A stretch of DNA of 22,792 bases, taken from NCBI GenBank assembly GCA_965652975.1, contig CBFGYO010000056.1, positions 1-22,792 on the forward strand, given 5' to 3'. This document shows, in pieces, positions 8,801-15,298 of this stretch (its first letter is position 1; each line of letters begins with the position of its first letter). A model generated the notes under the pieces. The model saw nothing but the letters and a program-made list of their open reading frames with translations, was not told the origin of the DNA and ran no database searches. The stretch is from CADEDV01 sp036374495 (GTDB lineage: Bacteria; Bacteroidota; Bacteroidia; Chitinophagales; Chitinophagaceae). A program made the translations under genes and the position numbers.

Positions 8801-9570
8801 TGTACTTCCCTGTTGGAATTAAAATATACTTTTCCCTGCGACCTTATCCAACGCGGTTGCTTAGTAGAATATAAAAGAATACGAAATTGTATATCATACG
8901 ACCCATCACCATCCGGGTCCATTGCTTTTGCAATAGCGTTCAATGCAAAATCCTTATCATCCGGGTAGATATGTTCTTCAAACAATTTGAAGTCCACATC
9001 CACATCTTCCGGCATGTCATATATTTTACGGCATTCATTGGACCAGCGCAAGGTATTACTGTGTGGCTGGTAATCCCAGGTGCCAAGGCTCGTAGCTTCT
9101 ACCGCCATCCGCAGCCTGCTCTCGCTTTGCTGCAGTTCGGCATGTAATTTTTTCTGAAGGGTAATATTTCGTGCAATCTTGGAAACGCCGATAATACGTC
9201 CCTGCTGATCTTTGATGGGCGAAAGTGTGAGGGAGATATTAAGGAGTTCGCCGCTTTTGGTTACGCGAATGGTATCGAATGCTTCCATTCGTTCGCCGCG
9301 CTTGATCTTTTCCAGGATAATTGGTTCCTCCTCAAGCCGATTTTCTGGTATGATGCGCGTGATGGGCTGGCCGATCATTTCTTCGGCACTATAACCGAAT
9401 AATTTTTCAGCTCCTTTGTTCCAACTGGTAACGATGCCATCGAGCGTTTTACTCGCAATCGCATCATCGGACGACTGCACGATAGCAGCAAGCATCTGCT
9501 CGTACATTATTTCGAGTCCGTCCGGAATTTTCATTGGTTCTACGTATCCATCGTTTTCAGGTGTTCGCAT
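5812..9570 (-). CDS. Soluble hybrid-free sensor histidine kinase with eight tandem PAS domains
   Basis: Cytoplasmic sensor kinase of about 1252 residues. Eight PAS/PAC units follow one another, with core motifs at about residues 36, 163, 290, 419, 541, 670, 793 and 919, most followed by a PAC-type DIT-like ending. Then come a HisKA domain with phospho-accepting His1040 in ASHELKTPLTS and a HATPase_c domain with N box (NLLTNAVKYSPE), G1 (DKGIGI), F box (FQRFYR) and G2 (GFGIGLYIS). No transmembrane helix or signal peptide is visible, so it should sense something inside the cell. I chose the ATG at 9570. The longest frame starts at TTG 9630 with a Cys/basic leader, and a good promoter candidate (9587-9617) lies between the two. 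It is followed by a receiver-only regulator 25 bases downstream. The ligand is unknown; PAS domains of this kind may bind haem, flavin or small molecules, or only dimerise. Confidence 0.93.
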   Translation of the reverse strand: MRTPENDGYVEPMKIPDGLEIMYEQMLAAIVQSSDDAIASKTLDGIVTSWNKGAEKLFGYSAEEMIGQPITRIIPENRLEEEPIILEKIKRGERMEAFDTIRVTKSGELLNISLTLSPIKDQQGRIIGVSKIARNITLQKKLHAELQQSESRLRMAVEATSLGTWDYQPHSNTLRWSNECRKIYDMPEDVDVDFKLFEEHIYPDDKDFALNAIAKAMDPDGDGSYDIQFRILLYSTKQPRWIRSQGKVYFNSNREVQIFIGTVLDITAEKVKEQALIDSISLFQRMADTVPVMIWTSRADGYCYYLNERWYDYTGQSTSNSLGYGWLDAVHPADRANTQQLFAQANEQQRPFNLVYRLCGKDGIYRWMMATAKPKFDINGRFEGMTGALIEIDERKKAEEALKDSENRLNIVLEDAGMGAWELNFKHQETKYSKRYLQIMGFDVNERPVHSELMDRIYPEDLPKRINAVNSAMMTGILDFEIRIVRKDGALRWVKAKGKVFYDEKGVPEKMLGTITDITDQKAAFEALQESESRLTKLADAMPQLVWIAEPDGEITYYNNRIDEYGPAGKSLQKWDWHLLIHPQDLDITIECWQKAVETQQPYSQEHRMMMKDGNYRWHLSRGFPDKDSNGNIIKWFGTATDIDKIKNIQESMKVSEERLWFALDAAEMGIWSIDLTTGSAVTSERHQEMMGYEDMENLTRDKYLKYLHPEDRPVLDALYEKGIKEGHYQHEVRVLRPGKPMSWVKVQGKTIYDDKGNPTTILGTVVDITREKNSANAIQESEELFRTIANTAPVMIWMSGNDKFSDFFNTSWLNFTGRTLQLESGEGWQESVHPEDLARCIKVYNESYELQQPFVIEYRLRRFDGVYRWIVDNAVPRYDQEGKFIGFISACMDIDDEKKFNEKLQASELLFKTITNISPVGLWMTDAQGNNNFVNDTWINWTGITLENQYNIGWLDPVLPEDREIMYSQFITNMPTMQKFTFEFRFKSSSGQLRWGLSEGFPYFDDNGNFGGYAGSVTDITERKQNEILKNDFLAVASHELKTPLTSIKAYSQLLSKTYERANDAFLKNGLTKVETQVNKMTKLVADFLNLSKLESDKFSMDLEKFDINELVRDIASDIQMVAINHTIVLERRRPIFVIADKEKISQVVTNLLTNAVKYSPEDKNIQVTLKMEDGWVRVSVVDKGIGIKPGEHEKIFQRFYRSAFNDNISFSGFGIGLYISAEIIKKHNGKIGVVSDEGRGADFYFMLPVV

Positions 9571-9586
9571 AAGGGGTAATCGCCGG

Positions 9587-9617
9587 CAAATTAATTTACA
9601 TTGGCTGTTTGTACAAA
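9587..9617 (-). promoter_or_regulatory. Candidate kinase promoter, TTTG-N19-TTAATTTG
   Basis: On the minus strand, a perfect TTTG -33 box (9617-9614) is separated by 19 bases from TTAATTTG (9594-9587), one base off TAnnTTTG. Transcription would start a dozen or so bases before ATG 9570 and downstream of the alternative TTG start at 9630. It therefore supports the shorter kinase. Confidence 0.5.
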
Positions 9618-9729
9618 AAACATAATGCAAAGCAAGATTTGAAAGTTACAACTTCTTTGTGGAGAAAAAGGTGTCTTTGTCCGCTATAAAGTTTTCGCAG
9701 CCTACTCCCCCGGCATAGCCCAAAACACG

Positions 9730-9737
9730 TATCTTCG
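9730..9737 (+). promoter_or_regulatory. Candidate nusB -7 box TATCTTCG
   Basis: TATCTTCG matches the Bacteroidota -7 form TAnnTTYG and ends 24 bases before the nusB ATG. No convincing TTTG box is found 19-23 bases upstream. Confidence 0.45.
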
Positions 9738-9761
9738 CAGCTCCAAACAGCTCTTAAAGCA

Positions 9762-10688
9762 ATGATCAGCAGAAGAAATATCCGGGTAAAAGTGATGCAG
9801 ACCCTTTATACAGTGGCTACCCTGGAAACTGAAGCGAAGGCAGGCGAACCAAAAAAGACTTTACAAAACCATTTTGACCAAAGCCTTTCCCTTTTTATAT
9901 ACCTCACATGGCTACTCACAGAAGTGGCACGTTATGCTGAAACAGACTCGCACCAGCGTGCAGCAAAACACCTGCCCTCCGCTGATGACCTGCACGTAAA
10001 TACGAAAATCGCCGGCAACCAGCTACTTTGGAAGTTACTCGAAGATGATTTACTGAAAAAGCAGTTTGCTATCAAAAAGCCGGAACTCATCGGCGATAAG
10101 GAACTTATAAGAAAAATCTACCATGCACTTGTAGAAACGCAGGAATACAAAACGTATATCGCTACGGGTGCCCGTGACAAAACAGAGGAAAAAAAGATCC
10201 TCGAATTTATCTTAAACGATCTTATCCTCGCCAACGAAGTAGTGGTTTCGCATATTGAAGAAAACTTCTCCAACTGGGACGACGACGGGGAAATGATCGT
10301 ACAGCTACTGGCTGGATACCTTCAAAAGCCGGGAAGCTACAATTTCAAACAATTTATCAGTGTTGATAAGGAACAGTTCGCTTTCGAATTGCTGAACACC
10401 GTTTTGGAAAAAAAGGAATACCTGCAAAGCCTGATCATACCAAAACTAAAAAACTGGGATCCCGAAAGGATCGCCCTGCTGGATATGATCCTTATGCAGA
10501 TGGGCGTTTCCGAATTCCTATACTTTGAAACCATTCCCCCCAAGGTTACGATAAATGAATACATCGACCTGGCAAAAGAATATAGCACGCAGCAGAGTGG
10601 CCAGTTTGTAAATGGCATACTGGACAATATTCACAAAGAGCTTGTACAACAGGGCAAAATGCAGAAAACCGACTACAAAAAAGCATGA
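9762..10688 (+). CDS. nusB: Transcription antitermination factor NusB, long Bacteroidota form
   Basis: NusB pairs with S10 (NusE) to bind boxA RNA and support processive transcription, notably of rRNA operons. The start MISRRNIRVKVMQTLY matches the family's first helix (R-R-xx-R-xxQ-LY). The C-terminal half (about residues 195-300) carries the recognisable core: NWDPERIALLDMILMQMG, PPKVTINEYIDLAKEYS and FVNGILDNI. At 308 residues it is about twice the length of E. coli NusB. The extra helical segment between the first helix and the core is usual for Bacteroidota, so I do not read it as a fusion. It starts a plus-strand cluster with the DUF1573 lipoprotein and yajC. Confidence 0.93.
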   Translation: MISRRNIRVKVMQTLYTVATLETEAKAGEPKKTLQNHFDQSLSLFIYLTWLLTEVARYAETDSHQRAAKHLPSADDLHVNTKIAGNQLLWKLLEDDLLKKQFAIKKPELIGDKELIRKIYHALVETQEYKTYIATGARDKTEEKKILEFILNDLILANEVVVSHIEENFSNWDDDGEMIVQLLAGYLQKPGSYNFKQFISVDKEQFAFELLNTVLEKKEYLQSLIIPKLKNWDPERIALLDMILMQMGVSEFLYFETIPPKVTINEYIDLAKEYSTQQSGQFVNGILDNIHKELVQQGKMQKTDYKKA

Positions 10689-10712
10689 TTACGCTGTTTT
10701 GAGCGCTTATCT

Positions 10713-10720
10713 TACATTTG
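10713..10720 (+). promoter_or_regulatory. Candidate -7 box TACATTTG before the DUF1573 gene
   Basis: TACATTTG is a perfect TAnnTTTG match. It ends 21 bases before ATG 10742 and overlaps an upstream in-frame ATG at 10718. It therefore argues that translation starts at 10742. No TTTG box is found at the expected distance (TTTTG at 10697 is only 11 bases away). Confidence 0.5.
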
Positions 10721-10741
10721 CACTTCCCAATCAAAAAATCT

Positions 10742-11191
10742 ATGAAAAAAGTATTTTATTATTTGATTCTCGCATCGGCAATTATTGCCTGCAATACCGC
10801 AGATAAAAAATCGGAGGTCAAAGTGCTGACTGAAGAGGATAAGAAAAAAGCCGAAAGCGATTCTTCTTCGTACACTACCATTGCCTGGCTGGATTCAACA
10901 GTCATCAAGCTTGGTAATATCAAGAAAGGAGAAGTGGTAGAAGTGGCATTTCGTTTTAAGAACACCGGCGACAAACAACTGGTAATAACGAATGTAATTG
11001 CTGGTTGCGGTTGCACGGTACCCGAAAAACCCGAACAGCCTTACGCTCCCGGGGAAGAGGGTGTAATAAAAGCCAAGTTCGACAGCAAGAATCAACATGC
11101 TGGTCTTCAAAGTAAGTATGTAACCGTTGATGCAAACACAAAACCCAATGCAAAACACCAACTAAATTTTACGGTAGAAATCACAGAATAA
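10742..11191 (+). CDS. DUF1573 lipoprotein
   Basis: Predicted lipoprotein of 149 residues. MKKVFYYLILASAIIAC is a type II signal peptide with lipobox Ile-Ile-Ala-Cys17. After a charged linker, residues of about 50-140 form a DUF1573 beta-sandwich: GNIKKGEVVEVAFRFKNTGDKQLVITNV, then the family's GCGCT motif, and KAKFDSKNQ. DUF1573 domains are common in Bacteroidota; their role is not established. The start at 10742 is preferred over the in-frame ATG at 10718 because only the later one gives a proper signal peptide and because the earlier one sits inside a -7 box. It begins 53 bases after nusB and ends 9 bases before yajC, so it is probably transcribed together with yajC. Confidence 0.88.
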   Translation: MKKVFYYLILASAIIACNTADKKSEVKVLTEEDKKKAESDSSSYTTIAWLDSTVIKLGNIKKGEVVEVAFRFKNTGDKQLVITNVIAGCGCTVPEKPEQPYAPGEEGVIKAKFDSKNQHAGLQSKYVTVDANTKPNAKHQLNFTVEITE

Positions 11192-11200
11192 AAAACAACA

Positions 11201-11554
11201 ATGAACACACTCATTTATCTATTACAGGCAAAAACAACCGCTCCTGGTCCATTTGGCGACTCAACTACCTTGGTATTCCTTGGATTGATGCTCGTAGTTT
11301 TCTGGCTGTTCTTCATCCGCCCGCAAGCCAAGCGTGCAAAGAACCAGAAGAAGTTTATACAGGATCTGCAAAAAGGCGACAAGATAGTTACCATCGCCGG
11401 CATACATGGCACCATCAATAAAGTGAATGAAGATGGGACTACGCTCAATATCGAAATCAGCCCTGGTAGCTATATCAAAATTGAGAAAAGCGCCATCAGT
11501 ATGGATTGGACCGCTGCAATTAATAAACCTGCGGTAAGTACCGACAAAAAATAA
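11201..11554 (+). CDS. yajC: Preprotein translocase accessory subunit YajC
   Basis: Small inner-membrane protein that associates with SecDF and the SecYEG holotranslocon. At 117 residues it has one transmembrane segment (about residues 24-42, LVFLGLMLVVFWLFFI) followed directly by the family signature RPQAKRAKNQKKF. Next comes the soluble part, LQKGDKIVTIAGIHGTINKV...GSYIKIEKSAIS, typical of YajC. It follows the DUF1573 lipoprotein by 9 bases and is followed by a clear terminator. In many bacteria yajC sits next to secD; here secDF lies about 5.5 kb downstream with unrelated genes between them. Confidence 0.95.
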   Translation: MNTLIYLLQAKTTAPGPFGDSTTLVFLGLMLVVFWLFFIRPQAKRAKNQKKFIQDLQKGDKIVTIAGIHGTINKVNEDGTTLNIEISPGSYIKIEKSAISMDWTAAINKPAVSTDKK

Positions 11555-11578
11555 TTACCAGCATTTGCTGAAAGAAAT

Positions 11579-11610
11579 AAAACCGGGTGTATGCATCCGG
11601 TTTTTATTTT
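11579..11610 (+). terminator. Intrinsic terminator after yajC
   Basis: The stem AAAACCGGGTG / CATCCGGTTTT (11 pairs including one G-U) has a TATG loop, followed by a run of T with one A (11601-11610). It ends the DUF1573-yajC unit and separates it from coaE. Confidence 0.85.
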
Positions 11611-11653
11611 ATCTTCCTGTTATAGTTCGGGCAGTACTAAACCACAATAGCAA

Positions 11654-12247
11654 ATGATTCGCATCGGCCTTACAGGCGGTATCGGAAGTGGCAAAACCAC
11701 GGTGGCAAAAATTTTCGAAGTATTAGGCATTCCTGTTTATTACTCCGATATCGTTACCCGCCAACTGATGAACGAAGATGCTGAGCTCCGTAAAAATATC
11801 ACAGCCACATTCGGTGAACAAAGCTATACCGCGGCTGGATTGAATCGATCCTATATTGCTTCCATCGTATTTAATGATGCGGAAAAACTGGAAATTCTCA
11901 ATTCCCTTACTCACCCTGCCACCATACGCCATGCCCGCCAATGGATGCAAAAGCAACGGTCGCCCTATATTATCAAGGAGGCTGCATTGATTTTCGAAAG
12001 CGGGTCGGTGGCTGACCTCGATTACGTCATTGGCGTATATGCACCCCTGCCGCTTCGAATCCAGAGAGCTATGAAACGCGATGGAGTAAGCAGTGAAGAA
12101 GTTGAAAAAAGAATGAAAAGGCAGATCGATGAGGATATCAAAATGAAACTCTGCGACTTTGTCATCACCAATGATGAAAACGAATTGATAACACCACAGG
12201 TAATAAGCCTGCACGAGCAATTTCTTCGGCTCGCCGGGCATTCCTGA
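11654..12247 (+). CDS. coaE: Dephospho-CoA kinase
   Basis: Catalyses the last step of coenzyme A synthesis, phosphorylating the ribose 3'-OH of dephospho-CoA with ATP. At 197 residues it is typical. It has a P-loop GLTGGIGSGKTT (residues 5-16), an LTHPATIR segment near residue 81-88 corresponding to the family's HP motif, EAALIFESG near 110 (the acceptor-site PLLFE-like segment), and RIQRAMKRDG in the lid with KRQ downstream. The usual DAD before the first helix reads YYSD, a change I take as lineage variation. It is preceded by the yajC terminator, so it probably has its own promoter; I cannot place one with confidence. Confidence 0.95.
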   Translation: MIRIGLTGGIGSGKTTVAKIFEVLGIPVYYSDIVTRQLMNEDAELRKNITATFGEQSYTAAGLNRSYIASIVFNDAEKLEILNSLTHPATIRHARQWMQKQRSPYIIKEAALIFESGSVADLDYVIGVYAPLPLRIQRAMKRDGVSSEEVEKRMKRQIDEDIKMKLCDFVITNDENELITPQVISLHEQFLRLAGHS

Positions 12248-12313
12248 TTACTACTAAACGGCTATTGCGGGCACATCCTGTTAGTCGTAATTTTCAGGTA
12301 TAATTATGCAGTC

Positions 12314-13810
12314 ATGCGCATTCGAAAAACACCTACCTGGGAAAATACAATCAAAAAATATAAAAGCTATCCCATTAGGTACTTCCTGGCTGAAACTCCT
12401 GAAGATATTATCGAAGTCGTGAAAATGGCCGAAGAAAATAACGTCAGGGTACGCGCGGTTGGTTCGGGTCATTCTTTTTCCGATGTAGCACTCACCAATG
12501 ATTATTTTATTGATATAGGTAAGCTTGATACCGTAAACCTGGCTGACGCCGCGGTATTGAAAGATGCAACACGATCAGAACTGCTGGTTGATGTGGAAGC
12601 AGGTATAACCTTGCGAAACCTGAACCGTAAACTGGATAAGCTTGATTTGGCCGTAATTAATATGGGTGGTATCGACCACCAGACACTCGCCGGAGTAATT
12701 TCAACCAACACGCATGGCTCGGGTCGTGACCTGCCCGCCATACCCGGATTTGTGAGATCGATCACCTTAATAGCTGCAGGTGGCAGAATGTACCGGATTG
12801 AACCAACAGATGGCATTACGGATGCCTCGCTATTCAATAGCCCCGGGATTGAATTGATCCAGGACGATGAGATTTTTTACAGTGTGCTTGTGAGTTTTGG
12901 TTGTGCCGGTGTGATCTATTCCTGCATCATTGAGGTACGGGCTCAATACTGGCTACGCGAAACAAAGATTAAATCAACCTGGGACCAGCTACGCCCGAAG
13001 ATGCTCGATGGCACCATCTTTACAGAAGGTGATGGTGAATCGGCAGGAGAATGCCCGCGTTGCTGCACATTAATGATCAACCCATACGAGGTCAAAGGCG
13101 ACAAACACTATTGCATCATCCTCCGTCACTTTGATACGATAAGGCCTCGTAAATGGAAATTCATAGAAGGCACACGTAATATCATTAGTTACATACTTGG
13201 GAATATTCCTTCTTTCTTTTTTTACACGCTGTGGCTGTTCCGGGCATTACCTCATCGTTCGCCCAAACTTATACGGGGTTCACTAAAAGGTATGCGTGAT
13301 AAAAAATTTGTGCATCGCGCCCACAAAGTAATGTACCAGGGTTTTGAATTTGTAAAGGAACGTGCCTACGATGCCGAGTTTGCTTTCGATCTTGCCAATA
13401 TGGAAAATATAGTAACCACACTGGAAGAATTGATGGAGAAGGCGCATGCAATAAAAGATAACCACAAAGTCTATCAGTCGTCGCCTATCGCCGTTCGATT
13501 TGTGCAACGTTCAAAAGCATTCCTGGCGCCAGAATATGGCAAGGATGTGGCATATATCGATACACCCTTCCTGTTGGGCATCAATGGTAACGAATTCATG
13601 CTGGAAAAATACCAGGAGATTATGCTCAAAAATAATGGAACACCGCATTGGGGAAAAAGCAATAATATACTCGATAGCGACCCTGATAAATTACAAATGC
13701 TTTATCCCAAACTCCCGGTATGGCAGGATGTAATAAGGAAGTTTAATCCTTTGGGCACTTTCAACAATAAATTTTCAGACCGGTTGAAGTTGACAATGCC
13801 GACTGCTTGA
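12314..13810 (+). CDS. FAD-linked oxidase, D-arabinono-1,4-lactone oxidase family
   Basis: Oxidoreductase of the vanillyl-alcohol-oxidase fold, 498 residues. The N-terminal FAD-binding half contains VRAVGSGHSFSD; His53 lies in the position that binds FAD covalently in aldonolactone and alditol oxidases. GGIDHQTLAGVISTNTHGSG follows. The C-terminal half has PHWGK and FNPLGTFNNKFSD, both typical of the ALO family (PF04030). A hydrophobic stretch near residues 290-320 may associate with membrane. The substrate (an aldonolactone, alditol or other sugar derivative) cannot be chosen from sequence. It has no signal peptide and no clear operon partner. TTG-N20-TAATTTTC at 12265-12295 is a possible promoter, and the ATG at 12306 is out of frame. 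Confidence 0.85.
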   Translation: MRIRKTPTWENTIKKYKSYPIRYFLAETPEDIIEVVKMAEENNVRVRAVGSGHSFSDVALTNDYFIDIGKLDTVNLADAAVLKDATRSELLVDVEAGITLRNLNRKLDKLDLAVINMGGIDHQTLAGVISTNTHGSGRDLPAIPGFVRSITLIAAGGRMYRIEPTDGITDASLFNSPGIELIQDDEIFYSVLVSFGCAGVIYSCIIEVRAQYWLRETKIKSTWDQLRPKMLDGTIFTEGDGESAGECPRCCTLMINPYEVKGDKHYCIILRHFDTIRPRKWKFIEGTRNIISYILGNIPSFFFYTLWLFRALPHRSPKLIRGSLKGMRDKKFVHRAHKVMYQGFEFVKERAYDAEFAFDLANMENIVTTLEELMEKAHAIKDNHKVYQSSPIAVRFVQRSKAFLAPEYGKDVAYIDTPFLLGINGNEFMLEKYQEIMLKNNGTPHWGKSNNILDSDPDKLQMLYPKLPVWQDVIRKFNPLGTFNNKFSDRLKLTMPTA

Positions 13811-13844
13811 AAAGATCGAGGAATTACTTAAGAGAAATTTTTGA

Positions 13845-13924
13845 TTCACGCAGATGAAGCAGATAGAGCAAACGCCGCAGATCCTAATCAGCTAAATCGG
13901 CTCAATTTGCGTAATCTGCGCGAA
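13845..13924. repeat. Imperfect palindrome of CGCAGAT units in a convergent gap
   Basis: The arms 13845-13869 and 13900-13924 match as reverse complements at 20 of 25 positions. They contain TTC(A/G)CGCAGAT. Related CGCAGAT/CAGAT units repeat within the left arm and spacer. It lies between the convergent 3' ends of the oxidase and aminotransferase genes, where it could act as a bidirectional terminator. No clean U-run is seen. Confidence 0.6.
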
Positions 13925-13963
13925 ACTACCTAAGACTAAAAGAACGCCAGTCGGAAGTAAAAT

Positions 13964-15184
13964 CTATTTCAAATTAGCTAAAGCCTCTTTAATCCTCCGC
14001 CAACCTTCTTCAATTTTCTGCATACTGTTGGCAAATGAAAAACGTACACAGTTAGGTTCACCAAATGCTTCACCCATAACGGAAGATACATGTGCCGTAT
14101 TCAAAAGGTACATACAAAAGTCAGCGGAGTTAATGATGGTCATTTTCCCATCTGACTTACCAAAATAATAGCTGATATCGGGGAAAATATAAAACGCTCC
14201 CTCAGGTTCTGTACAAATGATACCGGGAATTTCATTTACAAGTTCAAGTACTCTTTTACGCCTGCGTGCAAACTCCGCAACCATTTCGTGCGAAGGGCGC
14301 AAGTCGGTAGTGAGTGCAACTACGGCCGCCTTTTGTGCTATTGAGTTAGCACCGCTGGTAAACTGACCCTGCAATTTTTCGCAAGCTTTCGCAATTTCCG
14401 CATTGGCGGCAATATAACCGAGGCGCCAGCCCGTCATAGCAAATCCTTTACTCAGGCCATTTACTATTACAGTACGGTCCTTCATATCATCAAACTGTGC
14501 GATGCTTTCGTGCGTACCTACAAAATTGATATACTCATATATTTCGTCGGAGATGATAATAATTCCAGGGTGTTTACGAAATACCTCTACCAATGCTGCT
14601 AACTCATCTTTACTATAAACTGCACCACTGGGATTGCAGGGTGATGAGAAAAGAAACACTCTTGTTTTAGTGGTAATTGCATCTTCAAGTTCCTGTGCAC
14701 TTATCTTAAAACCACTTTCAGGTGTGGTATGCACTTCCACCACTTTTCCGCGGGCTATTTTTACAAGCTCACTATAAGTAACCCAGTACGGTGTGGGAAT
14801 GATCACTTCATCATCCTCATCCACCAGCGCAAGTATGGCATTGGCCAGGCTTTGCTTGGCGCCGGTAGACGTAACAATATTCTCGGGTTTATAATCGAGT
14901 GCATTATCTCTTTTAAACTTGCTGCATACTGCTTCACGCAGATCAGGATAACCAGCCACCGGGGTGTAGTGACTCCAGTTGTCTTCAATGGCTTTGATGG
15001 CAGCATCCTTGATATGACGAGGTGTGTCAAAATCGGGCTCACCGAGACTGAGATCAATTACATCTATTCCTTTTGCACGTAATTCACGGCCCAGTTTCGC
15101 CATCTTAAGGGTTTCCGGTTCGTTGAAGCGTTGCAACAGGGAGGATAACTGTATGTCTGTAGATTTTGTCACTGAAACGATCAT
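13964..15184 (-). CDS. Pyridoxal-phosphate aminotransferase, aspartate aminotransferase type
   Basis: Class I/II fold-type I aminotransferase of 406 residues, probably aspartate:2-oxoglutarate transaminase. Visible signatures are SLGEPDFDTP (substrate side), TSTGAKQSLANAI (cofactor phosphate binding), SSPCNPSGAVY with the conserved Asn-Pro, SDEIYEY with the Asp that pairs to the pyridine nitrogen, and NGLSKGFAMTGWRLGY with the Schiff-base Lys246. RFSFANS near the end has the carboxylate-binding Arg. These match the subgroup Ib AspC of Bacteroidota and Firmicutes. Related enzymes acting on tyrosine or other amino acids cannot be excluded. It is cytosolic, and a -7 box TACATTTG sits about 27 bases upstream of the start. 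Confidence 0.9.
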   Translation of the reverse strand: MIVSVTKSTDIQLSSLLQRFNEPETLKMAKLGRELRAKGIDVIDLSLGEPDFDTPRHIKDAAIKAIEDNWSHYTPVAGYPDLREAVCSKFKRDNALDYKPENIVTSTGAKQSLANAILALVDEDDEVIIPTPYWVTYSELVKIARGKVVEVHTTPESGFKISAQELEDAITTKTRVFLFSSPCNPSGAVYSKDELAALVEVFRKHPGIIIISDEIYEYINFVGTHESIAQFDDMKDRTVIVNGLSKGFAMTGWRLGYIAANAEIAKACEKLQGQFTSGANSIAQKAAVVALTTDLRPSHEMVAEFARRRKRVLELVNEIPGIICTEPEGAFYIFPDISYYFGKSDGKMTIINSADFCMYLLNTAHVSSVMGEAFGEPNCVRFSFANSMQKIEEGWRRIKEALANLK

Positions 15185-15211
15185 GCTTTATTAGTTTAAT
15201 GCAAACAGGTG

Positions 15212-15219
15212 CAAATGTA
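15212..15219 (-). promoter_or_regulatory. Candidate -7 box TACATTTG before the aminotransferase
   Basis: On the minus strand TACATTTG (15219-15212) matches TAnnTTTG exactly and lies 27 bases from the ATG at 15184. The best upstream box is TTGT at a long 23-base spacing, next to a small inverted repeat CTCGT-N5-ACGAG (15236-15250). Confidence 0.4.
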
Positions 15220-15274
15220 TGGAATAGAAAAATAGCTCGTATACAACGAGTGTTTGTTCACTGCATTAGTTGAT

Positions 15275-15297
15275 CCTTTGCGCCTTTGCGTGAAAAA
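15275..15297. repeat. Half-copy of a CGCAAAG-type intergenic repeat
   Basis: The stretch CCTTTGCGCCTTTGCGTG, followed by a run of A, is on the minus strand a TTTTTTCACGCAAAGG-type unit with the CGCAAAG core repeated at a spacing of 8 bases. It abuts the stop of the serine hydrolase gene. The composition resembles the CGCAGAT palindrome at 13845, but no matching opposite arm is present. Confidence 0.4.
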
Positions 15298-15298
15298 A

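Noticed and set aside
5989..9625. Many plus-strand ORFs opposite the PAS kinase
   Set aside because: All mirror the coding frame of the kinase; their repeated appearance reflects the repeated PAS units, not genes.
9571..9630. 20-residue N-terminal extension of the kinase
   Set aside because: It would start at a TTG, is Cys-rich and basic, and overlaps the promoter candidate at 9587-9617. ATG 9570 fits better.
10718..10741. Upstream ATG start for the DUF1573 lipoprotein
   Set aside because: It overlaps the TACATTTG -7 box and would put eight residues in front of a good lipoprotein signal peptide.
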